Assembly: GCA_031763025.1 (NCBI GenBank)
Contig: JASSKH010000042.1
Location: 2,191,001-2,255,000 of the forward strand
DNA length: 64,000 nt
From: Macrocystis pyrifera
Taxonomy: Eukaryota > Sar > Phaeophyceae > Laminariales > Laminariaceae
Direction of reading: 5' to 3'
Both the position numbers and the translations under genes were made by a program. Numbering within the stretch: the first letter of the stretch is position 1; the number at the start of each line of letters is the position of its first letter. This document shows positions 54,915 to 64,000 of the stretch, piece after piece. The notes below the pieces were generated by a model. It made no database searches. It saw nothing but the letters and a program-made list of their open reading frames with translations, and was not told the origin of the DNA.

Positions 54915-55514
54915 GTGAGCCTGGCGTTTGTTTGAGGTCTTGGCTCTTTCAACTCCTCCTTGAGAACTCCTCTTACGTTCTTGGGGCGACAAACCACTTG
55001 AAATTGATGTGGAATTTTGTTCTGTGGCATGTAGAACATATACAAAGGTTAGGTACCAAAAAGTACGCTCCGTGCGCAATTAATTATTTTCTGTAAACGA
55101 GCCCAAAAGCTGTCCATAGCTTGGGTTTAAGGACACAGCACGCTTAGTGAATCATTTTTTGTTTACGAAACCAAAAGACGGTTACGTTTTAGCTTGTTGT
55201 CGTACTATATATACATTACCGGAGGCGTGCCACGGTGCTACGATGCCTTAGGGGTGACACTGCAAAATTTCGTGAGGCTACTCGTGCCTACACTGTTAGA
55301 AGGTCACTCAGCAACCGACTTCAAGGCTGATTGTAAGCCAAGCTCGATGCACAATCCCATGGGCTACGTATACAGGAATATCAAGAATTACAACACACCA
55401 GCTATATTCCAACGAAAAGGCATGCCTTATAAGGCACACGACTTGTCGGGTAGCTCCTTAGTTCCCCTTAAGGAGAGAGCCCCCGTCAGTCAGAAATATG
55501 CCACACCTCGGTTA

Positions 55515-55765
55515 GATAGATCATTTACAGATACTGATCGTGATCCAGATCATCTAGTTACTCACCTGCCGTTGTCAGAGGTTCTGCAGGATCTGCACAG
55601 CACAGATCTCACCCGGGGAACGTGCGCTAGATCATGCGAATTGTACGGGTCCCACTCGGCGGCATGGACCTAAAATCATACATGATCGGGAATTGATCTG
55701 CCTCGAAAGATCTACCGTAGACCATGAAGTGTGGGAATGAATGATCTGTGGATGATCTGTTCGAG
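55515..55765. repeat. AGATC-rich dispersed repeat, copy 3
   Basis: GATAGATCATTTACAGATAC, TGCAGGATCTGCACAGCACA, GAAAGATCTACCGTAGACCA and TGAAGTGTGGGAATGA match the copy at 40690-40865. Confidence 0.65.
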
Positions 55766-55769
55766 GTGA

Positions 55770-57350
55770 GAAAAGGGTTGCGCTCAAAGGTGCAGCCACT
55801 CGTGCAGCAGCACAACTCACCGGCCGTTGTGGGAAGAAGCGAGAGGTAGACGTGGCTCTGTCGCACGGTACGATACCCGGACGACAGACTGGCGAGCAAT
55901 GCGCGCACCGGCAGCACTGCCATGCATACCGTGGCACCGATACCCGCACCGTTACGCTCAGCTGGTCTTCTCTCTTATGTTAGAAGTAGGTACTCCGTGA
56001 GTTATGCGTCGATGGTCAGTAGTCAGTAGCGTACGGCCTTTTCAGCGTTGTTGTCCAATCGATGCATATATCCACGTGCTCGATGGTCTCTGGCCGGCTC
56101 GTGTGATGGCGGAGGCTCCATGTACGCGTGCAGTCCAAAGGAGGGTGCTTATATTACGAAAATGCTATCGGAGCTCGGGTTCGAGAAAAAATTCAAACAC
56201 TCCAAGCTGCCACCAGCCAACGTAGACGGGGACGAAGCATGCAAGGGTGCGGTAAATGTCTCACCAGCATTTGGTTCAGACAGAGGTCAGTACATCAGCC
56301 GGTGGTATGAGTCGACGACCCTCAGGGGTCAATTATGCCGAGATTGTGTATCTGTTGGGATTACTGCCAGAGCTCGACCTCAGGGGCAACTGTGCCGAGA
56401 CTTTGCGCCTGCTAAGGTTTTTCCAGACCTCAAGCCCGGGGAACAACTGCAGCATGTAGAAACGGTAGCGTGTGTTGGGAGTGCTGTCAGCGCTTGACCT
56501 CCCCAGCGCAAGCGACTCATCTGCTTCTGGCAGTTTGTTTGCAGTCAACTATGTAGAAATTATACGTACGCCAGTTACGATTTATGCCAGAGCGCAAGCC
56601 CAGGGGTAACGCTACGCAGAGGTTATACGCATGATTAGGATCACTATCAGAGCTTGATTCCCTCTGCACGACACAATCTACTGCTCCTGATAAACCGTGT
56701 TGGAGGGTAGAGACTGGGGAAGCAATTTGACGATTTTGGCGTCCGTGAATTACGACCAAAAACCAAATCATTTTTTTTTTTTTTTCCCCCCCCTAAAAAC
56801 TGTCAATACTCGCGCGAAACAAAAAAAAAAAACACGAGGTCTCGAAGGGTCGAGCATTGTCACAATCATCTAAAAACCTATTCCAAAATGTGCTGCCCCA
56901 AACACGGAAAAACGGGGTGAACAAATGATGCTCAACGCCTAAAGTACTTGTTGTCTTGGCTGGACCAGCTCGTAGAGTGCCATTTCCTCTCTCTCGCGCT
57001 CCGGCGTTCAACGCGTTGACTTCGCATGCAGCGTTTGGTCCATGTCACTTCGTAAACAATAACTTTTGGCGACTCGATAACTCAGCTGTTTTTGTTTTGG
57101 TCAGTCGGCCTCCTCGTGTCCCTTGTTCGGTTTCGTTTCACGTACGTTCCGTTTCGATTTTTTACGACGTCCCGTTTGGTTTCTCTACGTTCCTTTTGGC
57201 TCCGCTACATCCCGTTTCATTTATCCACGTTTCATCCCGTTCCGTTTCGCCACTACGTTCCGTTTCGTTTTATCTGCGTCACGTTTCGCTTTGTGTGTCC
57301 CGTTTCCTTTCCTTTCGCTTCGTGTACGTTGTGACGTTGTTGATCGCTCC
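55770..57350. other. Intron of the coiled-coil gene, no further exon supported
   Basis: The segment 56290-56650 has repeated AACTGTGCCGAGACTTT-like and CCAGAGCTCGACC-like pieces. 57110-57330 is a T-rich stretch with repeated CGTTCCGTTTCG. Either stretch could hide a missed phase 0 exon. Confidence 0.35.
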
Positions 57351-57352
57351 AG

Positions 57353-57466
57353 CGTGTTGTGCACGAGATTGAAGAGCAGGAGGAGCAGGAAGGCCGCGCG
57401 GGCCTGAACGACGGCCTGTCGACAGCGAAGAGGGAGACGGATCAGCTCAGGGTGGAGTTGGCTGAG
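57353..57466 (+). CDS. Large coiled-coil protein, exon 13
   Basis: 38 codons, phase 0 to 0, acceptor TGATCGCTCCAG, donor GTGAGG. Reads RVVHEIEEQEEQEGRAGL then NDGLSTAKRETDQLRVELAE, a strong coiled coil. Confidence 0.78.
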
Positions 57467-57646
57467 GTGAGGAGGCATGTGACACGTACGCGCGCACATG
57501 CTGGACGTAGCTATGAGGACCGTTTAGGTTCAATGCTACTGTAGCTAGCGTACAAACATTCCTTGTGTGTTGGGACAGAGATACACATGTTTTCCCCCGA
57601 CGCGGGGGTCTTCCAGCCAATCCGGTAAAGTCTCCTCTGGACGAGT

Positions 57647-57907
57647 GCTACGATAGAAGTGACACTTTTTCGGCAGAAACGTTTTCAGGATGACGGGGCC
57701 CCTCAACCCAAAATCGTCGGAATTTCCATTATCGTGTTGCAGCCGTTTTCGTTGTACGCATACTTTTAGGCCGTGGGATTTTCCGTCCGGTGGCAGTTAC
57801 GCTTCCCTCCGAAATCAGTCGTATTGGGTGAGGGATAGAGCTCCTTAAGGTGATGCGAGGAAACTTTTTTTTTTTCAGAAAACAAAACGGTGCACCTCTA
57901 TCGTAGC
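57647..57907. mobile_element. MITE family 2, copy 1
   Basis: Inverted ends GCTACGATAGAAGTGACAC and GGTGCACCTCTATCGTAGC, ~261 bp, with internal GGATGACGGGGCCCCTCAAC and GAGCTCCTTAAGGTGATG. Intron of the coiled-coil gene. Confidence 0.78.
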
Positions 57908-58050
57908 ATGCGTCTGTCGTCCGAAGTCAGTCCCCTTGCCTCGTCGAAATGGTCTTCCACCCACCACCGACCCGCCAATCGAGTAATATATACCACGCCA
58001 AAAATGGAAAATAGGGTCAAGCACCTGGGTAGGGGTTGATAGGGATGTAT

Positions 58051-58065
58051 CCCCCCCCCCCCCCC

Positions 58066-58130
<65 letters not shown>
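58051..58130. repeat. 80-nt C tract with one A
   Basis: C at every position from 58051 to 58130 except A at 58066. It is the longest homopolymer-like tract in the window, and poly-Pro and poly-Gly frames over it are artefacts. Confidence 0.95.
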
Positions 58131-58139
<9 letters not shown>

Positions 58140-58149
58140 GCTAGATGCC

Positions 58150-58360
58150 TCTCGATTTTTGCGTGTATCACATCATACGTATCATAGAAGTAATATAATA
58201 TCGTACATTATTCACAATATCATATCATATAGTATCCTATCACATCAAAGCATATCCTATCGTATCATATCATATCGTACCATATCATACCATATCGGAT
58301 CATACCATGCCATATCATATCATACAATACCATAACATTAACACCATATCCATATTATAC
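58150..58360. repeat. ATCAT/CATAT degenerate microsatellite
   Basis: Irregular repetition of ATCATATCATA, CCATATCAT and CTATCGTATCAT over about 200 bp, starting 20 bp after the C tract. Confidence 0.8.
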
Positions 58361-58439
58361 CAGGGGTGAAACTGGGGACGTGAAATATATATTTCTTTTG
58401 TTTTATCGAATCCATGCCATACCAGGGCATAAGGGGGGG

Positions 58440-58492
58440 GGGGGGGGGTACTCGGTATCATGCATGGCCGTAGTCGCGTGACCATAGATAGG
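58440..58492 (-). repeat. Short poly(C)-ended element fragment
   Basis: On the plus strand a G-run followed by TACTCGGTATCATGCATGGC and CGTAGTCGCGTGACCATAGA. This is the reverse complement of the C-ended terminus of the elements at 30-38 kb. A second fragment is at 58693-58757. Confidence 0.7.
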
Positions 58493-58503
58493 CCCAGGGG
58501 TGG

Positions 58504-58612
58504 TATTACGGGAATCCATAGTTAATGGACCTATGGTGTACATAAAAACCTATGTATTTACCTATTTTTGCTCACAATATTTGGTCCTACTAACTATGGA
58601 CCCCCGTAATAG
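58504..58612. mobile_element. MITE family 1, copy h
   Basis: TATTACGGGAATCCATAGTT and ACTATGGACCCCCGTAATAG ends, typical core, directly adjoining the poly(C)-element fragment. Confidence 0.8.
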
Positions 58613-58925
58613 TTACTTCTTTTCGTGTTTCACGGGGCGTTGTATCAACAGAAGCACAAAACCAAAGAAAGAAAGCCAGCCACCAGGGAACAAGGGGGGG
58701 GGGGTGCTGGGTATCATGCATGGCCGTGGACGTATGACCATAGATAGGCCCGGGGGCGGTACAGCAGTTACTTATTTTTTGTGTTTCACGAGACGTTGTA
58801 CCAACAGAAGCACAAAAAAATCGAATAAAACGAGCCAACCAGTGAGCCAAGCGCAACCGAAACACGCGACAAACAAAAAGGACGAAACTTACACCCCCCA
58901 ACCCCCATCCGGCCTCTCCATCCAG

Positions 58926-59027
58926 GCACTGCTCGCCTCCAACTCTCTACAAGCGGAGACAGCCCGGGTAGAGGGCGAGTACGAACACCTGCAGGAAGAA
59001 TATCGCGCGCTCAAGACGGAGTTGGAG
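58926..59027 (+). CDS. Large coiled-coil protein, exon 14
   Basis: 34 codons, phase 0 to 0, acceptor GGCCTCTCCATCCAG, donor GTGAAA. Reads ALLASNSLQAETARVEGEY then EHLQEEYRALKTELE, ending in Leu-Glu at the splice border. Confidence 0.8.
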
Positions 59028-60038
59028 GTGAAATTGCGCGGCACAGGGTAGGTAGCTCCTTTCAAGCGACCAAGCGCAGTTCGTTCGGGATTGGAGGTCC
59101 CTTGTGTAGGTACCAACGTCCCTTATCAAAGTTGGCAACCGACCCCTCACAGTCAGCAGCGGGCGAAAATGGTGGGCAGGGATTTTGAATTCGAGGTCCC
59201 TCGTGTACCGTTTTTCCTTATCGTGGGGTCTCTTAGCAGGGGCTACCTTCTGTTCGCCTTCAAACAAAAATAGACGAAGACGCTACGGTACATAGAATCG
59301 TGCAAGCTGCAATTCGCCGCCACATCAGATAGGATGAAGTTTGTTTGTGTCTCTGATCGGACGTTTTTTTCTTCTTCTCGTGCGCGTGTTTGTTAAGGTC
59401 TCATGGTAGTCTCCACATCGTTCAAAACAGTACCATAGCTATTTCCGCTCGGGAGTGCTCTTGGTACTTTCCCTTCTCTTCACGGTGTTGCGTATGGCAA
59501 CTTTCGCTTCTCCCAAGAGCATACGAGCCAGGTTCACACATTTTGATATCGCGATCGTACTCGTTGCCTGCGGGCAGGGGCTGTAAGACCTCACACCTCT
59601 TTCCTTGTACGTAGTTTTTTACTCGTTTTTTCAACATTAAACAAATTACAAAAGTTATTTCAGCTGTTGAATTGTTCCCCCATAATACATCGGTAATCAA
59701 GTTTTTGCAAGCAAGATGCGTGATAGATCGATTCCCCACGTTCCTCTCGAAAAAGGTTACGGAAGAGGTCTATACGAGGGGAAACGGACGACGTCGGGAT
59801 TGGGGATAGGGGTCAGAGTATATAGAAACATCTACCAAGCGTGTTTCTGTACGGTAAGGGTGAACCGAAATATATCCCGCCCAAGTCTCCTCGCTTTTTT
59901 CAGGACCTCTCTGTCACACACCCACAAGCTGAAAAAAATGATGCGTAAAGGCGAACAATCCCCATTAGCCTATGTATAGCACACGACGGAGAAGGCATGC
60001 CTTATTTGTAAAAAAAAAAATCAATAGCCTTCGACGCG

Positions 60039-60338
60039 TGCTACGACAGGGGGCACGTAGGCGTTTTTTTTTTTTTGGGGGGGGGGGTAATTTTGTTTTC
60101 TGAATGACGGGGCCCAAAAATGGCCGGAACGCTTTTCCTTTTCGTTCTCCGCGATGTTGTTACGTGTCTGCACACCTAGGCCATGGGGTTGTTCTTCATC
60201 AACCATTTGCGCTTTCGGTTTTTTTTTTTCGAAAAAGTACATTTTTGTGTGGCTTAGTAATGACGTATTAATAGTAGTGGCATAGAGCTCCTCAGGCGAG
60301 GAAGCACACAAAAAAAAATGTGCCCCTCTACCATACTT
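60039..60338. mobile_element. MITE family 2, copy 2 (diverged)
   Basis: GTGCTACGACAGGGGGCAC and TGTGCCCCTCTACCATACT ends, internal GAATGACGGGGCCCAAAAAT and GAGCTCCTCAGGCGAGG. Confidence 0.6.
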
Positions 60339-60871
60339 AACGATAAGGCGATGCCTTATTGAGTAGTTCCTCTTTCGTAGCGCGGGTCTAGCACCGCGGT
60401 CGTGCACACGAGTGCGTGCGGGCAGAAATCCACAAAAAGGGCGAGACACGTGTAGCTGTTACCAAAGATATAGCTTGGAGCTCCCATGACCATGAACGAG
60501 TTTTCCACCTGACAAGTGAACGGACTAAAGCGTTCAGAAACCGGTCGGACTTTTCCAGCTTACTACATCGTGCAAAAGCGGCCAGTCCGCGACTCATCCA
60601 GCTGTTCGCACCGGGTTGCCTGTGCTCCAGCAGTGCAACAAGCTTATCGCCTTCGTTGTGGCGCCACTATACCCGGGCATCGCCGGTAGTCGGGGGACTC
60701 CCGCACGCTCCGCTACGTCCTGGTAAATGGAATCGTAGAGCGCTTTAGGTTTCGCACAGGAGTGTTATCGTTTTTTTCAGCGCTCGGTATTTTCCACAAC
60801 CGGAACGTTTCCCGTGCCGAACGGGGTGCTCCTGAAAAAAAACACATTAGTCAAGAGCTGTTCGTTCGGGT

Positions 60872-61112
60872 TCTACGATAGAGGTAGCACTTTTCCGCTA
60901 AAATGTTTTCTGGATGACGGGGCTCCTTAACCTAAATCGTCGCAATGCCAATCTTGCTTCGGAAAACGACGTTTTAGTGTACTTGGGCGATGGGATTTTC
61001 CATCGGGATGCAATTTGATTTTATGCTGAAGTCAGTTTTCGGGTGAGGTATGGAGCTCCTTAAGGTCAAGTGAGGAGCCTCAGAAAAATCAGGGTGAACC
61101 TCTATCGTAGAA
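60872..61112. mobile_element. MITE family 2, copy 3
   Basis: TCTACGATAGAGGTAGCAC and GGTGAACCTCTATCGTAGAA ends, internal GGATGACGGGGCTCCTTAAC and GAGCTCCTTAAGGTCAAG. About 241 bp. Confidence 0.75.
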
Positions 61113-61400
61113 CGCCTCTTCGATAATATGTTGTTCAGCTTTGGCACTCCCTGCGTCGGCGAGGAAAGCGGGTGCCGAAAAAAAAACGATTCGTAGCACC
61201 CCCGTGCGAAAGCCAAAGCGCTAAACGTATATGTATATATATATATATTTGGTACTTCAGGACGAAACATTGTAAGCTGCGAGGCAAAACCGTAATCGTC
61301 TGTCATCGCGTTTGCTCTCCCCCCGCCGCCCCTTCGTTCACACCCTACGTACCCCCCTGCCCATGCCTCGTGTGTTCTCGTTCGCGGCTGACTTATTCAG

Positions 61401-61567
61401 CAAACGAAAGAAGCGACGCTTCGCGGAGGTTCACGCGGCGACTTTGAGAGCGGAAAAGAAGAACTCATTGCGGGGGGAAAACTCTCTCAGGACAGGGGTG
61501 ACGCGGACGTTCCGCGTGCGGAACCGGATAAGGGGAAGGCAGTGTCTACGGCGAACGACGGAGACAG
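61401..61567 (+). CDS. Large coiled-coil protein, exon 15
   Basis: 167 nt, phase 0 to 2, acceptor GCTGACTTATTCAG, donor GTGCTT. Reads QTKEATLRGGSRGDFESGK, EELIAGGKLSQDRGDADVPR and AEPDKGKAVSTANDGD: a polar, acidic linker between coiled-coil blocks. Confidence 0.65.
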
Positions 61568-61604
61568 GTGCTTTACTATTATGTGCCACGGCAGCTCTTT
61601 TTTT

Positions 61605-61840
61605 CCATCGGGGGGGGGGGGTGGTACTCATATCATGCTTGGCCGTAGTCATACGACCATAGACCTTCGCATCCCTACAATGCCGGGACGGAGCACATCG
61701 GGTTTTCACCGACTAGGCAAACATTTCTTGCACCAAGCGCGAAGCGCCGTGAGGTGTTGGGCGAGTCGTGTAAAGGGTGAGCTGCATCTCATACCAAAAA
61801 CCGCTTTTGAGGCGAATTGTCTTGTACACAGATGACACCG
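61605..61840 (-). repeat. Poly(C)-ended element, copy 6
   Basis: Reverse-orientation copy starting with a G-run, then GGTACTCATATCATGCTTGG, GCATCCCTACAATGCCGGGA, CATTTCTTGCACCAAGCGCG and GGTGAGCTGCATCTCATACC. Intron of the coiled-coil gene. Confidence 0.78.
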
Positions 61841-61989
61841 TCAGTGAATTGATTTATTTTCTGGTGTGACCACTTCAACAGACAGCAATGGACATAGCAT
61901 ATACTATGTAACTGCCTCGTGGGTGCCTCACCATATACACACGACGTGATTCGATCATCCTGGGGAGTTAATTTCAACCCAGGATGAAT

Positions 61990-62075
61990 CGAAAAAAGCC
62001 ATACCTCGTACCAGGTACGATGTATGTCCCTATTCTTACACGCTATATTTGGTTATGATTACTACATTCCCCCGC
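61990..62075. mobile_element. MITE family 1, decayed copy
   Basis: Only core features remain: GTCCCTATTCTTACACGCTA, TATTTGGTTATGATTACTAC and TTCCCCCGCATG. Confidence 0.45.
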
Positions 62076-62579
62076 ATGACCAGCCTGACGTACGAGCTCG
62101 GTCCCACACGGGGTTACTCGGGCAGATTGCGTAGCACTGTTGAAAACACAATTATTTAAATTGGGTTAACAGAAGTCTTGCGCAGTGCGGTCCATAGGAG
62201 GATGGAGGCGGTTGGTCTCGCGACGTCCAGTGGGATGAGCCATATGTCGCACCGGAGGCTATGCGCCGCAGGAGGGTTCTTCGTGCGATCTTTTGCTTGC
62301 TACGCGTGTAACCGCCGCCGAACACAGGCTCATCGCAGCGGTCAAGGTTCCGTTCCATTGCTGTGCTGTGCCCACAGGGTCCCGTCTCTGGACCCCAGCC
62401 ACAGAGCACATCGGAGACAACATTGACAGATGATGGCCTAACCACCCACCCCCCCTCCTGTGAAATAGCTTCCCCTCACTCTTTCCGGTCAAACAAGCGC
62501 GTCACCAGCAGAGTAAGAAAAAAAAATCTGACCGTTGTATTCCGATTGTACGAACGCCATCATCTCTTCCACGAAACAG

Positions 62580-62691
62580 CGCTGCGGTTTTGTCCGAGCT
62601 CGTGCGACATCAGCAAGAGGCCAAGGAAAGCCGGGCCAAATTGGCCGCTCTGTCGGCGTTGCTCGACAAAGAGCGTGCAACAGTTCGGCGG
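62580..62691 (+). CDS. Large coiled-coil protein, exon 16
   Basis: 112 nt. The first base completes the Ser codon from exon 15; exit phase 0 at GTGAGA. Reads AAVLSELVRHQQEAKESRAK then LAALSALLDKERATVRR, a regular coiled coil. Confidence 0.78.
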
Positions 62692-63216
62692 GTGAGATGA
62701 GGTTTTTGCATGCATGCTTTCTTGAGGGGTTCTGTCCTCGTTTGTTTTTCCATCGTGGGTTTCACTCGCCCCGTCTCGAACCGTGTAACCTAAAAATTCA
62801 CAGCAATTGTCCTCGTGAAAGTTGTGGGTTCGTGGTACTATCAAACCTGGCCTTATTCGTTTGCGCATTTCTCTCTCTGTGAGACGTCGCTGTGTGATCC
62901 GGCAACACAGCAGCGCCCTTTTCTTGTTTCCAAAAATCACGTTCTGCGCACCCGAGCAACGTTTTTGTTGCGCTACGGCAGGTGGATACATATACATATA
63001 TACTTGGTACATGCTTCTTTTCCGAACATAGCCGTTACCATCACCATCATCACCGTCATCCGTTCACCCTCTTCCCCCTGACCCTGCACGTCCATTCCCT
63101 TTGGTACACGCTCGCTAAATATCAAATTGCACGTCGTCACCCGCCCGTCCTCTTCCAACTGATCGACTCTGCACTCTGCACGCTCTTTTGTTTTGCTACT
63201 CTCGCTATGTATCAAG

Positions 63217-63462
63217 CTGCAACTCGAGGCCAAAGGAACCGTAGGCATTGGCACAGCTGCTGCTGCTGCTGCACAAGGCGATGGGAAAAAAGCGACAGTG
63301 GAAGGCGCAGCAGCCACGCGGGAGAAAGAGCTAGAAGATGAGGCGGCGAGAGAGACAGAAAAGGCGATGGAAGCGGCCGTGGAAGACCAAAGGGCGAAGG
63401 AGTCAGCAGCGGAAGACAAACAGGCGCTTCAAGCATCGGTTCAGCGGATCGCCGAGCTAGAG
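63217..63462 (+). CDS. Large coiled-coil protein, exon 17
   Basis: 82 codons, phase 0 to 0, donor GTACGG. Reads LQLEAKGTVGIGTAAAAAAQ (six Ala from a GCT repeat), then KELEDEAARETEKAMEAAVE and DQRAKESAAEDKQALQAS, ending AELE. Very rich in Ala/Glu/Lys, a single long helix or coiled coil. Confidence 0.8.
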
Positions 63463-63504
63463 GTACGGGCGGGACACACGCTACCATTGGGGTAGTAGCG
63501 CCTA

Positions 63505-63616
63505 CTATTACGGGGGTCCATAGTTAATAGGACCTATGGTACACATAAAAACCTATATATTTACCTGTTTTTACTGACAATATTTGGTCCTATTTACCGT
63601 GGTCCCCCGTAATACT
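63505..63616. mobile_element. MITE family 1, copy i
   Basis: CTATTACGGGGGTCCATAGT and CCGTGGTCCCCCGTAATA ends, full core with ATAAAAACCTATATATTTAC. It begins 42 bp after exon 17's donor. Confidence 0.85.
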
Positions 63617-63932
63617 GCCTTCTGAGGGTCCTCACATGAGAAGCTCTATACTATTAGTGAGTTATTAGTAAGTCGCCCTCACCACTGACTTTTTATTTTT
63701 AAACAATGCAAGTGCAAACCTGATGGCCTAAGTATAAAACGAAAACAATATGTAAAACACAACTGAATGTTGGCAACGATGTCGGGTGGAGTTCCTCGGT
63801 TAAGACCCCCCGGCGGTCAGAAATGTTCTGGGCAAATAACGCCCCCCCTCAATTGCGGCACGCGTCGCGAGGGTCGATCTTTTCACCAATGCGCCTAAGG
63901 TCGCGCGTCTCTGACCTCTATTGAATCAACAG

Positions 63933-63947
63933 ATCAACGAGCTAGAG
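63933..63947 (+). CDS. Large coiled-coil protein, 15-nt microexon 18
   Basis: ATCAACGAGCTAGAG between acceptor TGAATCAACAG and donor GTACCG: five codons, INELE, phase 0 to 0, extending the AELE end of exon 17. The gene runs off the window to the right. Confidence 0.5.
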
Positions 63948-64000
63948 GTACCGGGGAGAGTGGCGCCGATATGACTTGATGCCTTCCTCATTACAAGTAA

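Noticed and set aside
57875-58335. Poly-Gly and poly-Pro frames
   Set aside because: Artefacts of the 80-nt C tract.
59902-59946. Exon DLSVTHPQAEKNDA after a TTTTTTCAG acceptor
   Set aside because: The acceptor is strong, but the exit phase (2) leaves no matching exon before 61401.

Overview
The window looks like nuclear DNA of an intron-rich eukaryote. Coding sequence is a small fraction and is split into short exons (15 to about 255 nt) with GT-AG borders. The borders can be joined by reading phase over many kilobases. The rest is packed with dispersed and tandem repeats. An alga or other protist, perhaps a stramenopile such as a brown alga, would fit, but this is inference from style only. 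No bacterial operons, CRISPR arrays, rRNA or intact tRNA genes were seen.

Four multi-exon genes can be assembled. (1) Plus strand, 10900-16743: a GFA/CENP-V-type zinc enzyme in five exons, all in phase 0, with every expected Cys motif. (2) Minus strand, 38329 down to 29228: a complete four-exon TLC-domain (TRAM-LAG1-CLN8) membrane protein of about 233 residues, whose phases 2/0/2 close exactly. (3) Minus strand, about 28476 down to 24472, just downstream of the TLC gene: a protein of unknown function with nine phase-consistent exons, 5' end not found. (4) Plus strand, 46327 to beyond the right edge: a long coiled-coil protein with about 18 exons, including a 15-nt microexon. One link in it (52942-52987) is tentative.

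Layout by region. 1-10.9 kb: no confident gene. It holds a striking tandem array of seven ~293-bp units, each an inverted repeat (2801 to ~4690), a tRNA-related SINE-like copy, and GGGTC-rich tandem sequence. 10.9-16.7 kb: GFA gene. 16.7-24.4 kb: repeats, including a CCACGGCAAGCC minisatellite fold-back and a ~847-bp unit repeated three times with a nested ~47-bp minisatellite. 24.4-38.4 kb: the two minus-strand genes, with introns full of poly(C)-ended elements and homopolymers. 38.5-46.3 kb: dispersed hairpin elements and a few isolated exon-like pieces. 46.3-64 kb: coiled-coil gene, whose introns host at least four copies of one MITE family and three of another.

The genes show no shared pathway. 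The most unusual material is the non-coding architecture: the hairpin-unit tandem array, elements that end in poly(C), several small inverted-repeat families, and an 80-nt C tract. All calls rest on reading the sequence by eye; no database search or gene predictor was run.
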